Source: G963662655 sp963666875 (GTDB lineage: Bacteria; Cloacimonadota; Cloacimonadia; Cloacimonadales; JAIOQZ01). From it: a stretch of 64,000 nucleotides of DNA. A program made the translations under genes and the position numbers. Location of the stretch: NCBI GenBank assembly GCA_963666875.2, contig CAXXPU010000006.1, positions 620,001-684,000 of the forward strand, in the 5' to 3' direction. The first letter of the stretch is position 1. The number at the start of each line of letters is the position of its first letter. The notes under the pieces are model-generated. The model did no database searches. It was given only the letters and a program-made list of their open reading frames with translations, and had not been told where the DNA came from. This document shows positions 1-8,046 of the stretch, piece after piece.

Positions 1-207
1 GAAGGTGGTGATAAAAAAGCTCTCGCCGGTCAGCATGCGTTTGAATCCCTTGAACAAGCCGCCGCCTGTGCCGGTATCCATCCGGATCCCTTGTTCCATG
101 TATGTCATCGCGCCGACTTCCGCCCGTACGCCTTCGCCGGGATCGAGTTCTATTTCAACCAGTTGCATGTCATCGCCAAAGATCTTGTAATCAATGATAT
201 CCGCCAT
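1..207 (-). CDS. AIM24 / TIGR00266 family protein, N-terminal part (runs off the window)
   Basis: The minus strand reads an open frame from ATG at 207 to the window edge (69 codons, start MADIIDYKIFGDDMQLVEIE). The pattern of an N-terminal strand, then 'VELDPGE...AEVGAMTYME' and 'GGGLFKGFKRMLTGESFF' is typical of the AIM24/TIGR00266 family (PF01987). These are beta-rich proteins of about 230 residues with a TRAP-like fold and no established bacterial enzymatic role. GGAGGAAA lies 3 bases upstream of the ATG and supports the start. The remaining two thirds lie outside the window. The gene is divergent from the signalling operon at 433. Confidence 0.8.
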   Translation of the reverse strand, partial: MADIIDYKIFGDDMQLVEIELDPGEGVRAEVGAMTYMEQGIRMDTGTGGGLFKGFKRMLTGESFFITTF

Positions 208-432
208 TTCTTTCCTCCATTTGATTTCATATCGTCCAATAACAGACAATTCGTTCCACATTGAGCGTCAAGCAGAAAATTCAATTCCGTTGGATCAATC
301 CAGGTAAGAGATTGAACCATCCGGACGTCGATTTCTATGCCCGGATCGACAGGTGAAAAAACAATTATTATTTTTCTTGTCTTGCTCGAATTTCACCGTA
401 GTATATGTGTAGAAAAAAAGGAGTATTGCCAG

Positions 433-675
433 ATGACAAAGAGAATGTGGTTGAAAATAGTTAATATAATATTGCTGGCAGCATTTCTTCTTGTGCTGAT
501 CAGTATGTCGCTCTATCGTTTTATCCCATCACCACTTCAGGGTATGGAGATATTTCTTGAAATTCACGAAATCAGCGGTCCAGCTTTCGCGTTGATCGCA
601 ATCGTTCATCTTATCCTGAATTGGGGCTGGATCAAGACTCAGTATCTCAAGAAAAAGCCAGGAGAGAAATCATGA
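433..675 (+). CDS. Small two-helix membrane protein, DUF4405-like
   Basis: An 80-residue protein with two predicted membrane helices (about residues 9-28 and 48-66). The second region carries 'EIHEISGPAFALIAIVHLILNW', with two His residues about 14 apart, a pattern seen in DUF4405 / cytochrome b561-like proteins that may ligate heme. Heme binding is inference. I chose the ATG at 433 because AAGGAG lies 9 bases upstream; longer in-frame starts lack this and would add a non-hydrophobic leader. The stop overlaps the next ATG (ATGA at 672-675), so the two genes are probably co-translated. It begins an operon with a secreted desulfoferrodoxin-like protein and two histidine kinases, so a redox-linked signalling role is plausible but unproven. 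Confidence 0.65.
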   Translation: MTKRMWLKIVNIILLAAFLLVLISMSLYRFIPSPLQGMEIFLEIHEISGPAFALIAIVHLILNWGWIKTQYLKKKPGEKS

Positions 676-1016
676 GATATTCAAGGACAATTTTTCTCGG
701 TGTTGCATTGCTTTTTGTGGTGTCGTTATACGCCCATCCAGCATCGGAGATTATCGTGTCGTACGATAAGGACTCGATGATTCTTGCCGTTGAATTCACA
801 CATTCGGTATCCGATCCAGCCAAACACTATATCGACAAGGTAGATGTAGTGCTGGGAAAAAAGGATCTGGTGATTCAGGAGCTGATGAGTCAGGACACGG
901 CGGAAGGCGGCAAAGTGCTTTACAAGATCCGAGATCTTAAGCCCGGCGATACGGTCAAGGTTAAGGTCAATTGCAATAGATTCGGCGGCAAATCGACCGA
1001 ATACACAATTGAATAA
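672..1016 (+). CDS. Secreted desulfoferrodoxin-like protein with a degenerate iron site
   Basis: A 114-residue protein with a clear signal peptide (MRYSRTIFLGVALLFVVSLYA, cleavage about residue 21). The mature part is a beta-rich domain like the C-terminal ferrous-iron domain of desulfoferrodoxin/neelaredoxin. His44 in 'EFTHSVSDP' and His52 in 'AKHYIDKV' sit where that family has iron ligands, and a late Cys occurs in 'KVNCNRFGG'. The family's usual Cys-x-x-His end is not intact (Cys-Asn-Arg-Phe here), so superoxide reductase activity is doubtful. GGAG lies 7 bases before the ATG. It overlaps the upstream gene by 4 bases and is followed after 6 bases by the CHASE4 kinase. It may act as a periplasmic redox or ligand module for that kinase; this is inference. 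Confidence 0.6.
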   Translation: MRYSRTIFLGVALLFVVSLYAHPASEIIVSYDKDSMILAVEFTHSVSDPAKHYIDKVDVVLGKKDLVIQELMSQDTAEGGKVLYKIRDLKPGDTVKVKVNCNRFGGKSTEYTIE

Positions 1017-1022
1017 CGACCT

Positions 1023-2873
1023 GTGCTGACACGCAAATTTCTTCTCTTGACTATCCCTGCGCTTCTTCTCATTGCGCTGATGGACTATCTGGTCGTTGAT
1101 CATCTTGTGAAGATGAAATTCGATAGTATCGAAGAGCGAGAGGCCATTCAGAATGCGCAACGAATCAATGATGCGATCGAACGAGAGATGTATCATCTGG
1201 ATTCGCAAAGCTACGATTGGTCTGCCTGGGATGATACATACGATTTCATGGCTATCCACAATCAAGCCTATGTTGATGCGAATCTCTTACAGGAAACATT
1301 CACGAATAATCGATTCAATCTGATCATGTATATCGATTCGGACGGAAAGATTGTCTGGAGACGGGTTTTCGATCTGGAAACGGAGACCGATATCTCTGTC
1401 TCGTTGTTCAATCAGTCCGTCTATCCTCCGAATCATCTACTAGTGGCACGGAACGAAGAAGATCGTTTGGCGGGGCTCGTGCATACGGAGAAGGGTCTCT
1501 ATATGATTGGGAGATCCCCAATTCTGACCAGCGAGTATGAGGGACCTATGCGCGGCACATTGATTATGGGCAAGCTCTTCAACAAGGATTACCAGAGCAT
1601 TCTTTGTGATCAGACGCGTATCCATTTCGATGTCAGGAAGGGTAACATGCAACAAGCTGTGGAGCGGTGCAAGTTTGTCACCTGGATTGATGGTGATTAT
1701 ATCATCGACAGGAGCCATAACGATACGCTCATGGTGTTGAGCCGTTTGCCCACGCTCAATGGCGTCGAATACCATATCGAATCCACGATCAATCGCGATT
1801 TCATGAAAGAGGGTAAGAGAACCGTCATCATGCTCTATATATCCCTGATGGTCGTTGGCTCGATTATTCTGCTGATCATGCTCATCGGTATACAGATCCT
1901 GGTCATTCGACCTATCAAGAAGCTGAAAGAGCATGCGCTCGAGGTAGCGCACAGGCAGATGTCCGGGAAGAAACTCTATCCACAACGAAAGGATGAGATC
2001 GGGATCCTCGCGCAAGAATTCGATCAGGTGTTCGACAACCTTCTGGAGACCCGATCCAGGCTCCTGGAGAACTCGTACAAGGCCGGGCTGGCGGAAATGG
2101 CGTCCAACTTCCTGCACAATCTTCGGAATTCGCTTACGCCACTGATGGGCGAGATTCAGGGGATTCGCTACGCGTGTCGCAACGTCGATCTCGACAAGTA
2201 TTTCAAAGCCCACAAAGAATTGAATCAGGATATCGACGACCGGGAACGACAGGAAAAAATCCGCGAATATCTGCTACTGCTGGATCGACAGAATCTGGAA
2301 AACATGGAAGAAATCCACCAGGTGTTTAATACACTTGACGATTATCGTCTGAGTATCGAAAAATTGATGGATACTCAATCCAGATGGACGAGCGCCAAGC
2401 CGGTAGTCGAAACGATGAAGCTCTCCGAGATCGGGAAGGAGATACACACGTTTCTGACGCTGTCGGTAGCAAGGCGGCTGAATATCGTTATACAAATGGA
2501 AGATTCGACTGATGACGCAGTAAATACCTATCGGGTGACTTTGCTGATGATTCTCTCGCGTCTCCTGGAATTTATACTTGAGAATCAATCCGACGAGGAG
2601 ATCGTGCAGGTTGTGATCCGGATAAACCAAATGGAGAATAACCTCTCGTTCCAAATTGCGATGCCACGGTCCATGAAACTTGATCATCACCTTTCAAGCG
2701 TATTTGCGATGGATGAAGCGAATGGATCGAAGCCGATTCACGGTGACTTGATCTGGTGTTCCAACACAGCCAGCGTGATCGGAGCCAGGTTGAAGGTTGT
2801 CGAATCGTATGAGGATTCGCGTTCGCATTTTCATTTGATCGTACCAATTATTGAAAAAGCAGGTAGGGAATGA
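1023..2873 (+). CDS. CHASE4-HAMP sensor histidine kinase with divergent kinase core
   Basis: A 616-residue membrane sensor. TM1 is at residues 6-22, followed by an extracytoplasmic CHASE4-like domain (about 45-260) containing 'DSQSYDWSAWDDTYDF'. TM2 is at about 267-291 and a HAMP segment at about 290-345. The H-box is the variant type 'ASNFLHNLRNSLTPLMGE' with His365. The ATP-binding part is weak: I cannot point to clean N, G1 and G2 boxes, so catalysis may be reduced and it may signal through its partner. The start is GTG and lies 6 bases after the previous stop, with no strong ribosome site. The stop overlaps the ATG of the hybrid kinase (ATGA), which implies translational coupling. The ligand is unknown. 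Confidence 0.8.
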   Translation: MLTRKFLLLTIPALLLIALMDYLVVDHLVKMKFDSIEEREAIQNAQRINDAIEREMYHLDSQSYDWSAWDDTYDFMAIHNQAYVDANLLQETFTNNRFNLIMYIDSDGKIVWRRVFDLETETDISVSLFNQSVYPPNHLLVARNEEDRLAGLVHTEKGLYMIGRSPILTSEYEGPMRGTLIMGKLFNKDYQSILCDQTRIHFDVRKGNMQQAVERCKFVTWIDGDYIIDRSHNDTLMVLSRLPTLNGVEYHIESTINRDFMKEGKRTVIMLYISLMVVGSIILLIMLIGIQILVIRPIKKLKEHALEVAHRQMSGKKLYPQRKDEIGILAQEFDQVFDNLLETRSRLLENSYKAGLAEMASNFLHNLRNSLTPLMGEIQGIRYACRNVDLDKYFKAHKELNQDIDDRERQEKIREYLLLLDRQNLENMEEIHQVFNTLDDYRLSIEKLMDTQSRWTSAKPVVETMKLSEIGKEIHTFLTLSVARRLNIVIQMEDSTDDAVNTYRVTLLMILSRLLEFILENQSDEEIVQVVIRINQMENNLSFQIAMPRSMKLDHHLSSVFAMDEANGSKPIHGDLIWCSNTASVIGARLKVVESYEDSRSHFHLIVPIIEKAGRE

Positions 2874-5560
2874 GTAAGCTATTTCGCATTCTGATAGTGG
2901 ACGATGAGCCGCATGTTCTGAAATCGTTCGAGAAAATCCTGAAACGGAACGGAAAACGCAACGAGAAGCACGATGCGCTTCAGGAGCTTGAGAAGGCATT
3001 ATTCAATGAGCAGTCGAAATCCGAGGAGGGATTCAGCTACAGCCTGACGTTTTGCAATCAGGGTGAGCAGGCAATCATGGCGATCGAGGAATCTCTGCAA
3101 GAGGATAATCCGTTTGCAATTGCTTTCCTCGATGTCAGAATGCCGCCCGGAATCGACGGAATCGTGACCGGTGAACGAATCAGGAAGCTTGATCCGGACA
3201 TCGAGATCGTCATTGTGACGGCATACTCCGATACGGATGTCGATGAGATTGCCAGACGTATCCCGCCGCTCGACAAGCTGCTGTTTATTCTCAAACCATT
3301 CCATCCGATCGAGGTGGTGCAATTTACCGCAGCGCTGGCAACGAAATGGCAGCATGGTAGATATCTCAAATCGCTGCACCAGCAGATGGAGGCGGAACTG
3401 AAGTTTCGCGAAGACAATATCATGGTTCTATACCAGCGGCTTCAGGAAGATATCCAGCAGCGTAAACGCTATGAGAAGCAGTTAAAGCGCCATGCGATCG
3501 TTTTCGAAACTATGGATGAGGCTGTATTGATCTCCGATCTGGAAGGTCGGATGCTCGATGCGAATCCTTCTTTTGAGAAGATTTATGGGTACTCCAAAGA
3601 CGAAATGATGGGCAAGCGCCTCGACAAGGTTCACCCCAATGGAGAGGAAGTCGTTAACATGATCCTCCAAAGCCTGAAGACGAAGGGGTATTGGAACGGA
3701 GAGCTGCCCATCGTCAGAAAAAATGGACGCACAGGTTGGGTACGAATCAACGTAAAGGAGTATTTTGATCATGATGATCATCTGATCGGATTCATCAGCG
3801 TCAATCGGGACATCACGGAGAACAAGCGAACGTTCGATATCCTGAAGCACCAGAAGAATCTGCTTGAGGATGTATTCACGCGCATCCAGGAAGGCATCGG
3901 GATCGTGAATGAGATCGAGGAATACATCTTTGTCAATCCCTCGATCGCACGGATTTACGAGACCACCGTTGAAGAACTGCTTGGCAGAAATGTTCTGGAA
4001 TTCGTTTCAGAAGAGGAAAACCGGAAGATCATGTCGCAGACTGCACAGCGGAAGAAAAATATCGTCAGTTCCTACAGTCTGGAGATTACCACGGTCAAGG
4101 GGAATCGGCGAATCATTCAGGTGAGTGCTTATCCGCGTTTCGATGAGCATGGCGATTATCAGGGCGCATTCGGTGTGATACTGGATATTACGGAGCAACA
4201 ACGTTTGCGCGAGCAGTTCCTTCAGGCGCAGAAGATGGAAGCGATGGGGCGTCTTGCCGGCGGCATCGCGCACGATTTCAACAATATCCTCACGGTGATC
4301 AGCGGCAGCAGCGAACTCTTGCGTCCGAGTCTTTCAGGAGATGAAAATGAAGACTACCTGGACGAAATCAATCACGCCGCGATGCAGGCGAAGCAACTGG
4401 TCGATCAACTGCTCCTGTTCAGTCGCAAGCAGACGATGCTTCCGGAAATCGTGAATATCAACCAGATCATCGAAGATACGCAATCTTTCCTGAAACGCAT
4501 CATCGGTTCGAATATTCAGATAGACAATATCCTCGAGAAAGAAATGGGGCTTGTAGAAGTCGATTCGGGGCAATTCCGTCAGATCTTGATGAATTTCGCC
4601 GTAAACTCCCGCGATGCCATGCCGGATGGAGGCACGATTACGATTCAGACGCGCAACATCACAATCGACAAGAAGATGAAGGACACGATACCCGAATCCA
4701 GGCCCGGTGATTTCGTATCCTTCTCCTTTACCGACACGGGCAAGGGAATTCCGGATGATGTTATTACCCAAATCTTCGAGCCGTTCTTCACGACCAAGGC
4801 GGAACACGGCACAGGCCTCGGACTCTCTACCGTGTTCGGTATCATCCAGAAGCATGGCGGATGGATCAATGTCGAAAGCGCGTTGAACAAAGGCACACGT
4901 TTCACCGTATATCTTCCAAGGATCGACAGTGAATTCATTCCCAACGAACAGCAGCGCCATCTGGAAAGCGAACTCAAGGGCAACGGCGAAACGATTCTGG
5001 TGGTGCAGGGCAATGAGGCGCAAAGAAATTTCACTGCACAGGCTCTGCAGGATAACGGATATATCGCATTGACGGAAAACAGCGCTGCGGAAGCGATAAA
5101 ATGCTTCGGGCATCATCGCAATGAAATCAGCATGATCCTGACCGATAGCGAGCTGACTGACTCGACCGGAATTATCCTGATCGAGAGCCTGAAGCGGAAG
5201 AACCATGAACTGAAGGCCGTGATCACCTCCGAAAGCGCGGACAAGCCCAAAGAACAGGAAATTGGTAACGGATTACCGTTCCTGCAAAAACCCTACACCG
5301 AAAAAGACCTGCTTATCGTGATCAAGAAGGGGCTGTGGGCCGATGTCGATGTAAGCGATTACTGCGAACTCTACGAAATCTGTGAATTTCTCAACCAGCT
5401 ACCACCGGAACAGGAATACCTCAACGAAGGCTGGAAAAGGATGTTTTGCCGCAATGTGCTGAAATCGGAACGCTGCAAACGCAAGATCCACTTCTTCGAG
5501 GAAGGAAAGCAGCCCGACCCCAGAATGACGCCGACGGGGCATATCACGGAAATGAAATAG
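2870..5560 (+). CDS. Hybrid signalling protein: REC-PAS-PAS-HisKA-HATPase-REC with Cys-rich tail
   Basis: An 896-residue soluble hybrid kinase. The N-terminal receiver has 'ILIVDDEP' and phosphoacceptor Asp88 in 'LDVRMPPGIDG'. Two PAS domains follow at about 205-320 and 325-440. The kinase H-box 'GRLAGGIAHDFNNILTVI' has His468. The ATPase domain shows an N-box near 575, 'DTGKGIPDD' and 'GTGLGLSTV' near 646. The C-terminal receiver (about 705-815) keeps Asp759 and Lys807, but its acidic pocket reads 'VVQGNE' instead of the usual acidic pair, so it is probably a degenerate receiver. A tail with four Cys (C-ELYEI-C, then 'MFC' and 'ERC') resembles a small metal or redox-binding motif. It overlaps the membrane kinase by 4 bases; the N-terminal receiver may be phosphorylated by it. 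Confidence 0.88.
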   Translation: MSKLFRILIVDDEPHVLKSFEKILKRNGKRNEKHDALQELEKALFNEQSKSEEGFSYSLTFCNQGEQAIMAIEESLQEDNPFAIAFLDVRMPPGIDGIVTGERIRKLDPDIEIVIVTAYSDTDVDEIARRIPPLDKLLFILKPFHPIEVVQFTAALATKWQHGRYLKSLHQQMEAELKFREDNIMVLYQRLQEDIQQRKRYEKQLKRHAIVFETMDEAVLISDLEGRMLDANPSFEKIYGYSKDEMMGKRLDKVHPNGEEVVNMILQSLKTKGYWNGELPIVRKNGRTGWVRINVKEYFDHDDHLIGFISVNRDITENKRTFDILKHQKNLLEDVFTRIQEGIGIVNEIEEYIFVNPSIARIYETTVEELLGRNVLEFVSEEENRKIMSQTAQRKKNIVSSYSLEITTVKGNRRIIQVSAYPRFDEHGDYQGAFGVILDITEQQRLREQFLQAQKMEAMGRLAGGIAHDFNNILTVISGSSELLRPSLSGDENEDYLDEINHAAMQAKQLVDQLLLFSRKQTMLPEIVNINQIIEDTQSFLKRIIGSNIQIDNILEKEMGLVEVDSGQFRQILMNFAVNSRDAMPDGGTITIQTRNITIDKKMKDTIPESRPGDFVSFSFTDTGKGIPDDVITQIFEPFFTTKAEHGTGLGLSTVFGIIQKHGGWINVESALNKGTRFTVYLPRIDSEFIPNEQQRHLESELKGNGETILVVQGNEAQRNFTAQALQDNGYIALTENSAAEAIKCFGHHRNEISMILTDSELTDSTGIILIESLKRKNHELKAVITSESADKPKEQEIGNGLPFLQKPYTEKDLLIVIKKGLWADVDVSDYCELYEICEFLNQLPPEQEYLNEGWKRMFCRNVLKSERCKRKIHFFEEGKQPDPRMTPTGHITEMK

Positions 5561-5570
5561 ATAACGCCGA

Positions 5571-7946
5571 TTACTTGAGCATGATCATCTTTCGCGTGAT
5601 CTGCTTGCCCTCGATTGTCATCCGGCACATATACACGCCGCTGGCGACGATGGCGCTATGCTCGTTACGCCCGTCCCACACCACTTCGTGCTCACCGGCA
5701 GACTGCCGTTCATCCACCAGCGTCCTGACAAGCTGACCTCTGACGTTGTAGATGTCGATTCGCACCGCGCAGGTTTCCGGCAGATCATAGCGGACTATCG
5801 TCCATGGATTGAACGGATTGGGGTAGTTGGCGAGCGATGCTTCGTAGGGGAGAACCTGCTCTTCCGGCTCGGTATCTTCAGAACCGTATTCGTGGCAGCC
5901 GATATCGATGCAGCCGTCCCAGACGCGGGCGCGGTCACAGAGATCGAGCGGCGGCAGTCCCAAGCCTGTTGTATCCGGCGTTCCGGCGTTGATGAGCGGG
6001 GAATCTTCCTGCGGGTAATACAGTTGTTCGGCATCGGTCAGCATCGGATCGAGATCGAGATTGCCTTCGCCCCAGATGATCTCGTCGAATGGCGAATAGA
6101 TGCCGTCGATACCGTTCTTTATCAGGCTGTGATCGACCTCGATGGCGCAGCGATACAGGCTGCCGTTCATTATCTCGTACGGCGCATCGTCCCAGAACAC
6201 GCAGTTGATGAGTTGCAGCGGATCGCACGGGTTGGTTTCCGTTCTTCGCTGGAAATTGATCATTCTCGCGGTGGACTGATTGCCCACGAACGTACAGTTG
6301 ATAAAGTCGATACTGCCGGCGTAGTGTTTGATATAGAAGCACTCGTCGCTCAGCGAGACATTGTCGCAGAAGAGGCTGTTGGTGAACTTCAGGTCGGATC
6401 CCGGATAGCCGTTTCCGTGGATGATGTGACCGGGTTTGTGGTCTTCGAAATCGCATTCGTTGACGTTGTTCATCACGATGAGACCGTCAATCAGGCAGCT
6501 TCCTTCGATGTTCCACGAGAAGGCCGAATATGCTGAATAGATATGGTTATATTGCACCGAGCGATTGTTCCGTATCACGCAGTCGGTGATGGTGACATCT
6601 TCAGCGACCAGACTCATGCCGCAGTTCAACTCGCTCACATTGTCCTCGATGATGATGTTGTCCATCGTCAGCCGGTCGGTGTGCCATAACTGAAATGCGG
6701 GTAAACGACCCAGTACGGAATCATGCACACGAATGTCTTTCACCACGCAATCTTCTATATACACGCCCTCTATGGGGCACGGCGACCAGATGAGATTATC
6801 CTGATGGACGGGAAAATTCGATTTGAGCGACATACCCGATATCTTGATATCGTGGTTGTTGTAAATACTGATTATCTCCTTGGCGTTTGTGCACTCCAGG
6901 AACGTTTCGTCCATACCGCTGCCCACAATCGAAACGTGGTCTTTCATGCCGATCGTGAAGCGCTGCGAACCGTCCTCGTCGCTGTACAGGCCGGGCACCA
7001 GATGGATCGTCCGCGGGTTGTCGGGATTAGATCGGATCATGTAAGCGGCTTTCCAGATCGTCTGATAAGGATCGTCCTGTGACAATCCGCTGTTATCGTC
7101 GTCTCCGTCCGGCGAAACATACAGGTCGTGGTCGATGACTTCGAGGTAATCGTGCTCGTGATAGACGGTTAGTTCCGGCGTTTCGCCTCCCTGCGGCGGT
7201 GAAATTTTTATAAAGCCCTGATCGTACTCAGCACAGGTAAGCGTGTCAGCATAAATCGTAGTATTCAATGTTGCGCTGCTGATATTGATATCATGACCGG
7301 GAGCACCTTCATTCGCGTAATAGCTGCATGGGCTATCGGGATAATGGTAGAAGCCACCCTTGCTCACTGAAATTCCTCCGACTCCAGAGCGTGCGGTGTT
7401 ATGGTGAACACTTACATTCTTCATGTGATAGTTACCATAATAAATAAGTTCAAGACCTGCTCCAGAATCAGCGATGTTATATTTTATCTGACAATTAGAA
7501 ATATATATATCTGTCCAAATATCGGGGTCTGGACATGCAATAAATATTCCCCCTGATCCGTAGAAAGGCCAAAAAGAATTTAAGATACTGCCATTACCAT
7601 GCATAACAGTGAATCCTTGAATTCTTACATCAGATGGCTGTGGAATCGTGATTAGCTCCATCCAAATCACCGTACCGCTGAAATTACCGTCCAGAATCGT
7701 ATTGTGGATATATTGCTCTTCTCCTGTTGTGAGGTTCAGGCTGGCGAGCGTGATGAATTTGTCGTTGACTACAATATTCTCGTAGTAAATTCCGGGATAG
7801 ACAAGCACTGTGTCGCCGTTTGCTGAGGCGTTGATTGCGGATTGGATTACAGTATAATCCTGGCTGCCGTCCAGAGAGACTGTATGGGTGATTGAAAACA
7901 AGTTTATCGTTAGCAGAAGCAGAAGCAGCGCGGTTCGTGTTCGCAT
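5571..7946 (-). CDS. Secreted right-handed beta-helix surface protein with C-terminal FlgD-like tail
   Basis: A 791-residue secreted protein. A signal peptide (MRTRTALLLLLLTINLFS...) is followed by pectin-lyase-like repeats with DUF1565-type wording ('VSPDGDDDNSGLSQDDPYQT', 'TIWKAAYMIRSNPDNPRTIHL', repeated 'SIDFINCTFVGNQS'-like coils). The last 90 residues are a FlgD Ig-like domain: 'NYPNPFNPWTIVRYDLPE', 'IYNVRGQLVRTL', 'SGVYMCRM', 'KMIMLK'. Such tails occur on secreted proteins of FCB phyla and act as sorting signals in type IX secretion; whether this organism has that system is not visible here. GGAGAC lies just before the ATG. It follows the LVIVD gene on the same strand across two hairpins, and ends 10 bases from the convergent hybrid kinase. 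The substrate is unknown. Confidence 0.85.
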   Translation of the reverse strand: MRTRTALLLLLLTINLFSITHTVSLDGSQDYTVIQSAINASANGDTVLVYPGIYYENIVVNDKFITLASLNLTTGEEQYIHNTILDGNFSGTVIWMELITIPQPSDVRIQGFTVMHGNGSILNSFWPFYGSGGIFIACPDPDIWTDIYISNCQIKYNIADSGAGLELIYYGNYHMKNVSVHHNTARSGVGGISVSKGGFYHYPDSPCSYYANEGAPGHDINISSATLNTTIYADTLTCAEYDQGFIKISPPQGGETPELTVYHEHDYLEVIDHDLYVSPDGDDDNSGLSQDDPYQTIWKAAYMIRSNPDNPRTIHLVPGLYSDEDGSQRFTIGMKDHVSIVGSGMDETFLECTNAKEIISIYNNHDIKISGMSLKSNFPVHQDNLIWSPCPIEGVYIEDCVVKDIRVHDSVLGRLPAFQLWHTDRLTMDNIIIEDNVSELNCGMSLVAEDVTITDCVIRNNRSVQYNHIYSAYSAFSWNIEGSCLIDGLIVMNNVNECDFEDHKPGHIIHGNGYPGSDLKFTNSLFCDNVSLSDECFYIKHYAGSIDFINCTFVGNQSTARMINFQRRTETNPCDPLQLINCVFWDDAPYEIMNGSLYRCAIEVDHSLIKNGIDGIYSPFDEIIWGEGNLDLDPMLTDAEQLYYPQEDSPLINAGTPDTTGLGLPPLDLCDRARVWDGCIDIGCHEYGSEDTEPEEQVLPYEASLANYPNPFNPWTIVRYDLPETCAVRIDIYNVRGQLVRTLVDERQSAGEHEVVWDGRNEHSAIVASGVYMCRMTIEGKQITRKMIMLK

Positions 7947-7959
7947 GAGGTCTCCTTAA

Positions 7960-8029
7960 CTCCCCCAAACCCCCTCTTGGAATCAAGAGGGGGTTTGGGG
8001 GAGTCCCTCTCTTCGTTTGAAGAGAGGGA
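7960..8029. repeat. Two adjacent perfect hairpins between surface-protein genes
   Basis: Hairpin 1 has a 20-bp stem (7960-7979 pairs with 7984-8003, loop GAAT) built of C5/G5 blocks. Hairpin 2 has an 11-bp stem (8004-8014 with 8019-8029, loop GTTT). Both are perfect. They lie between two minus-strand genes and could attenuate transcription, but there is no T-tract and the C-block style matches the palindromic repeats at 20947-21037 and 43791-43824, so a dispersed repeat is more likely. Confidence 0.75.
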
Positions 8030-8046
8030 TTTAGGGTGAGTTTCTC

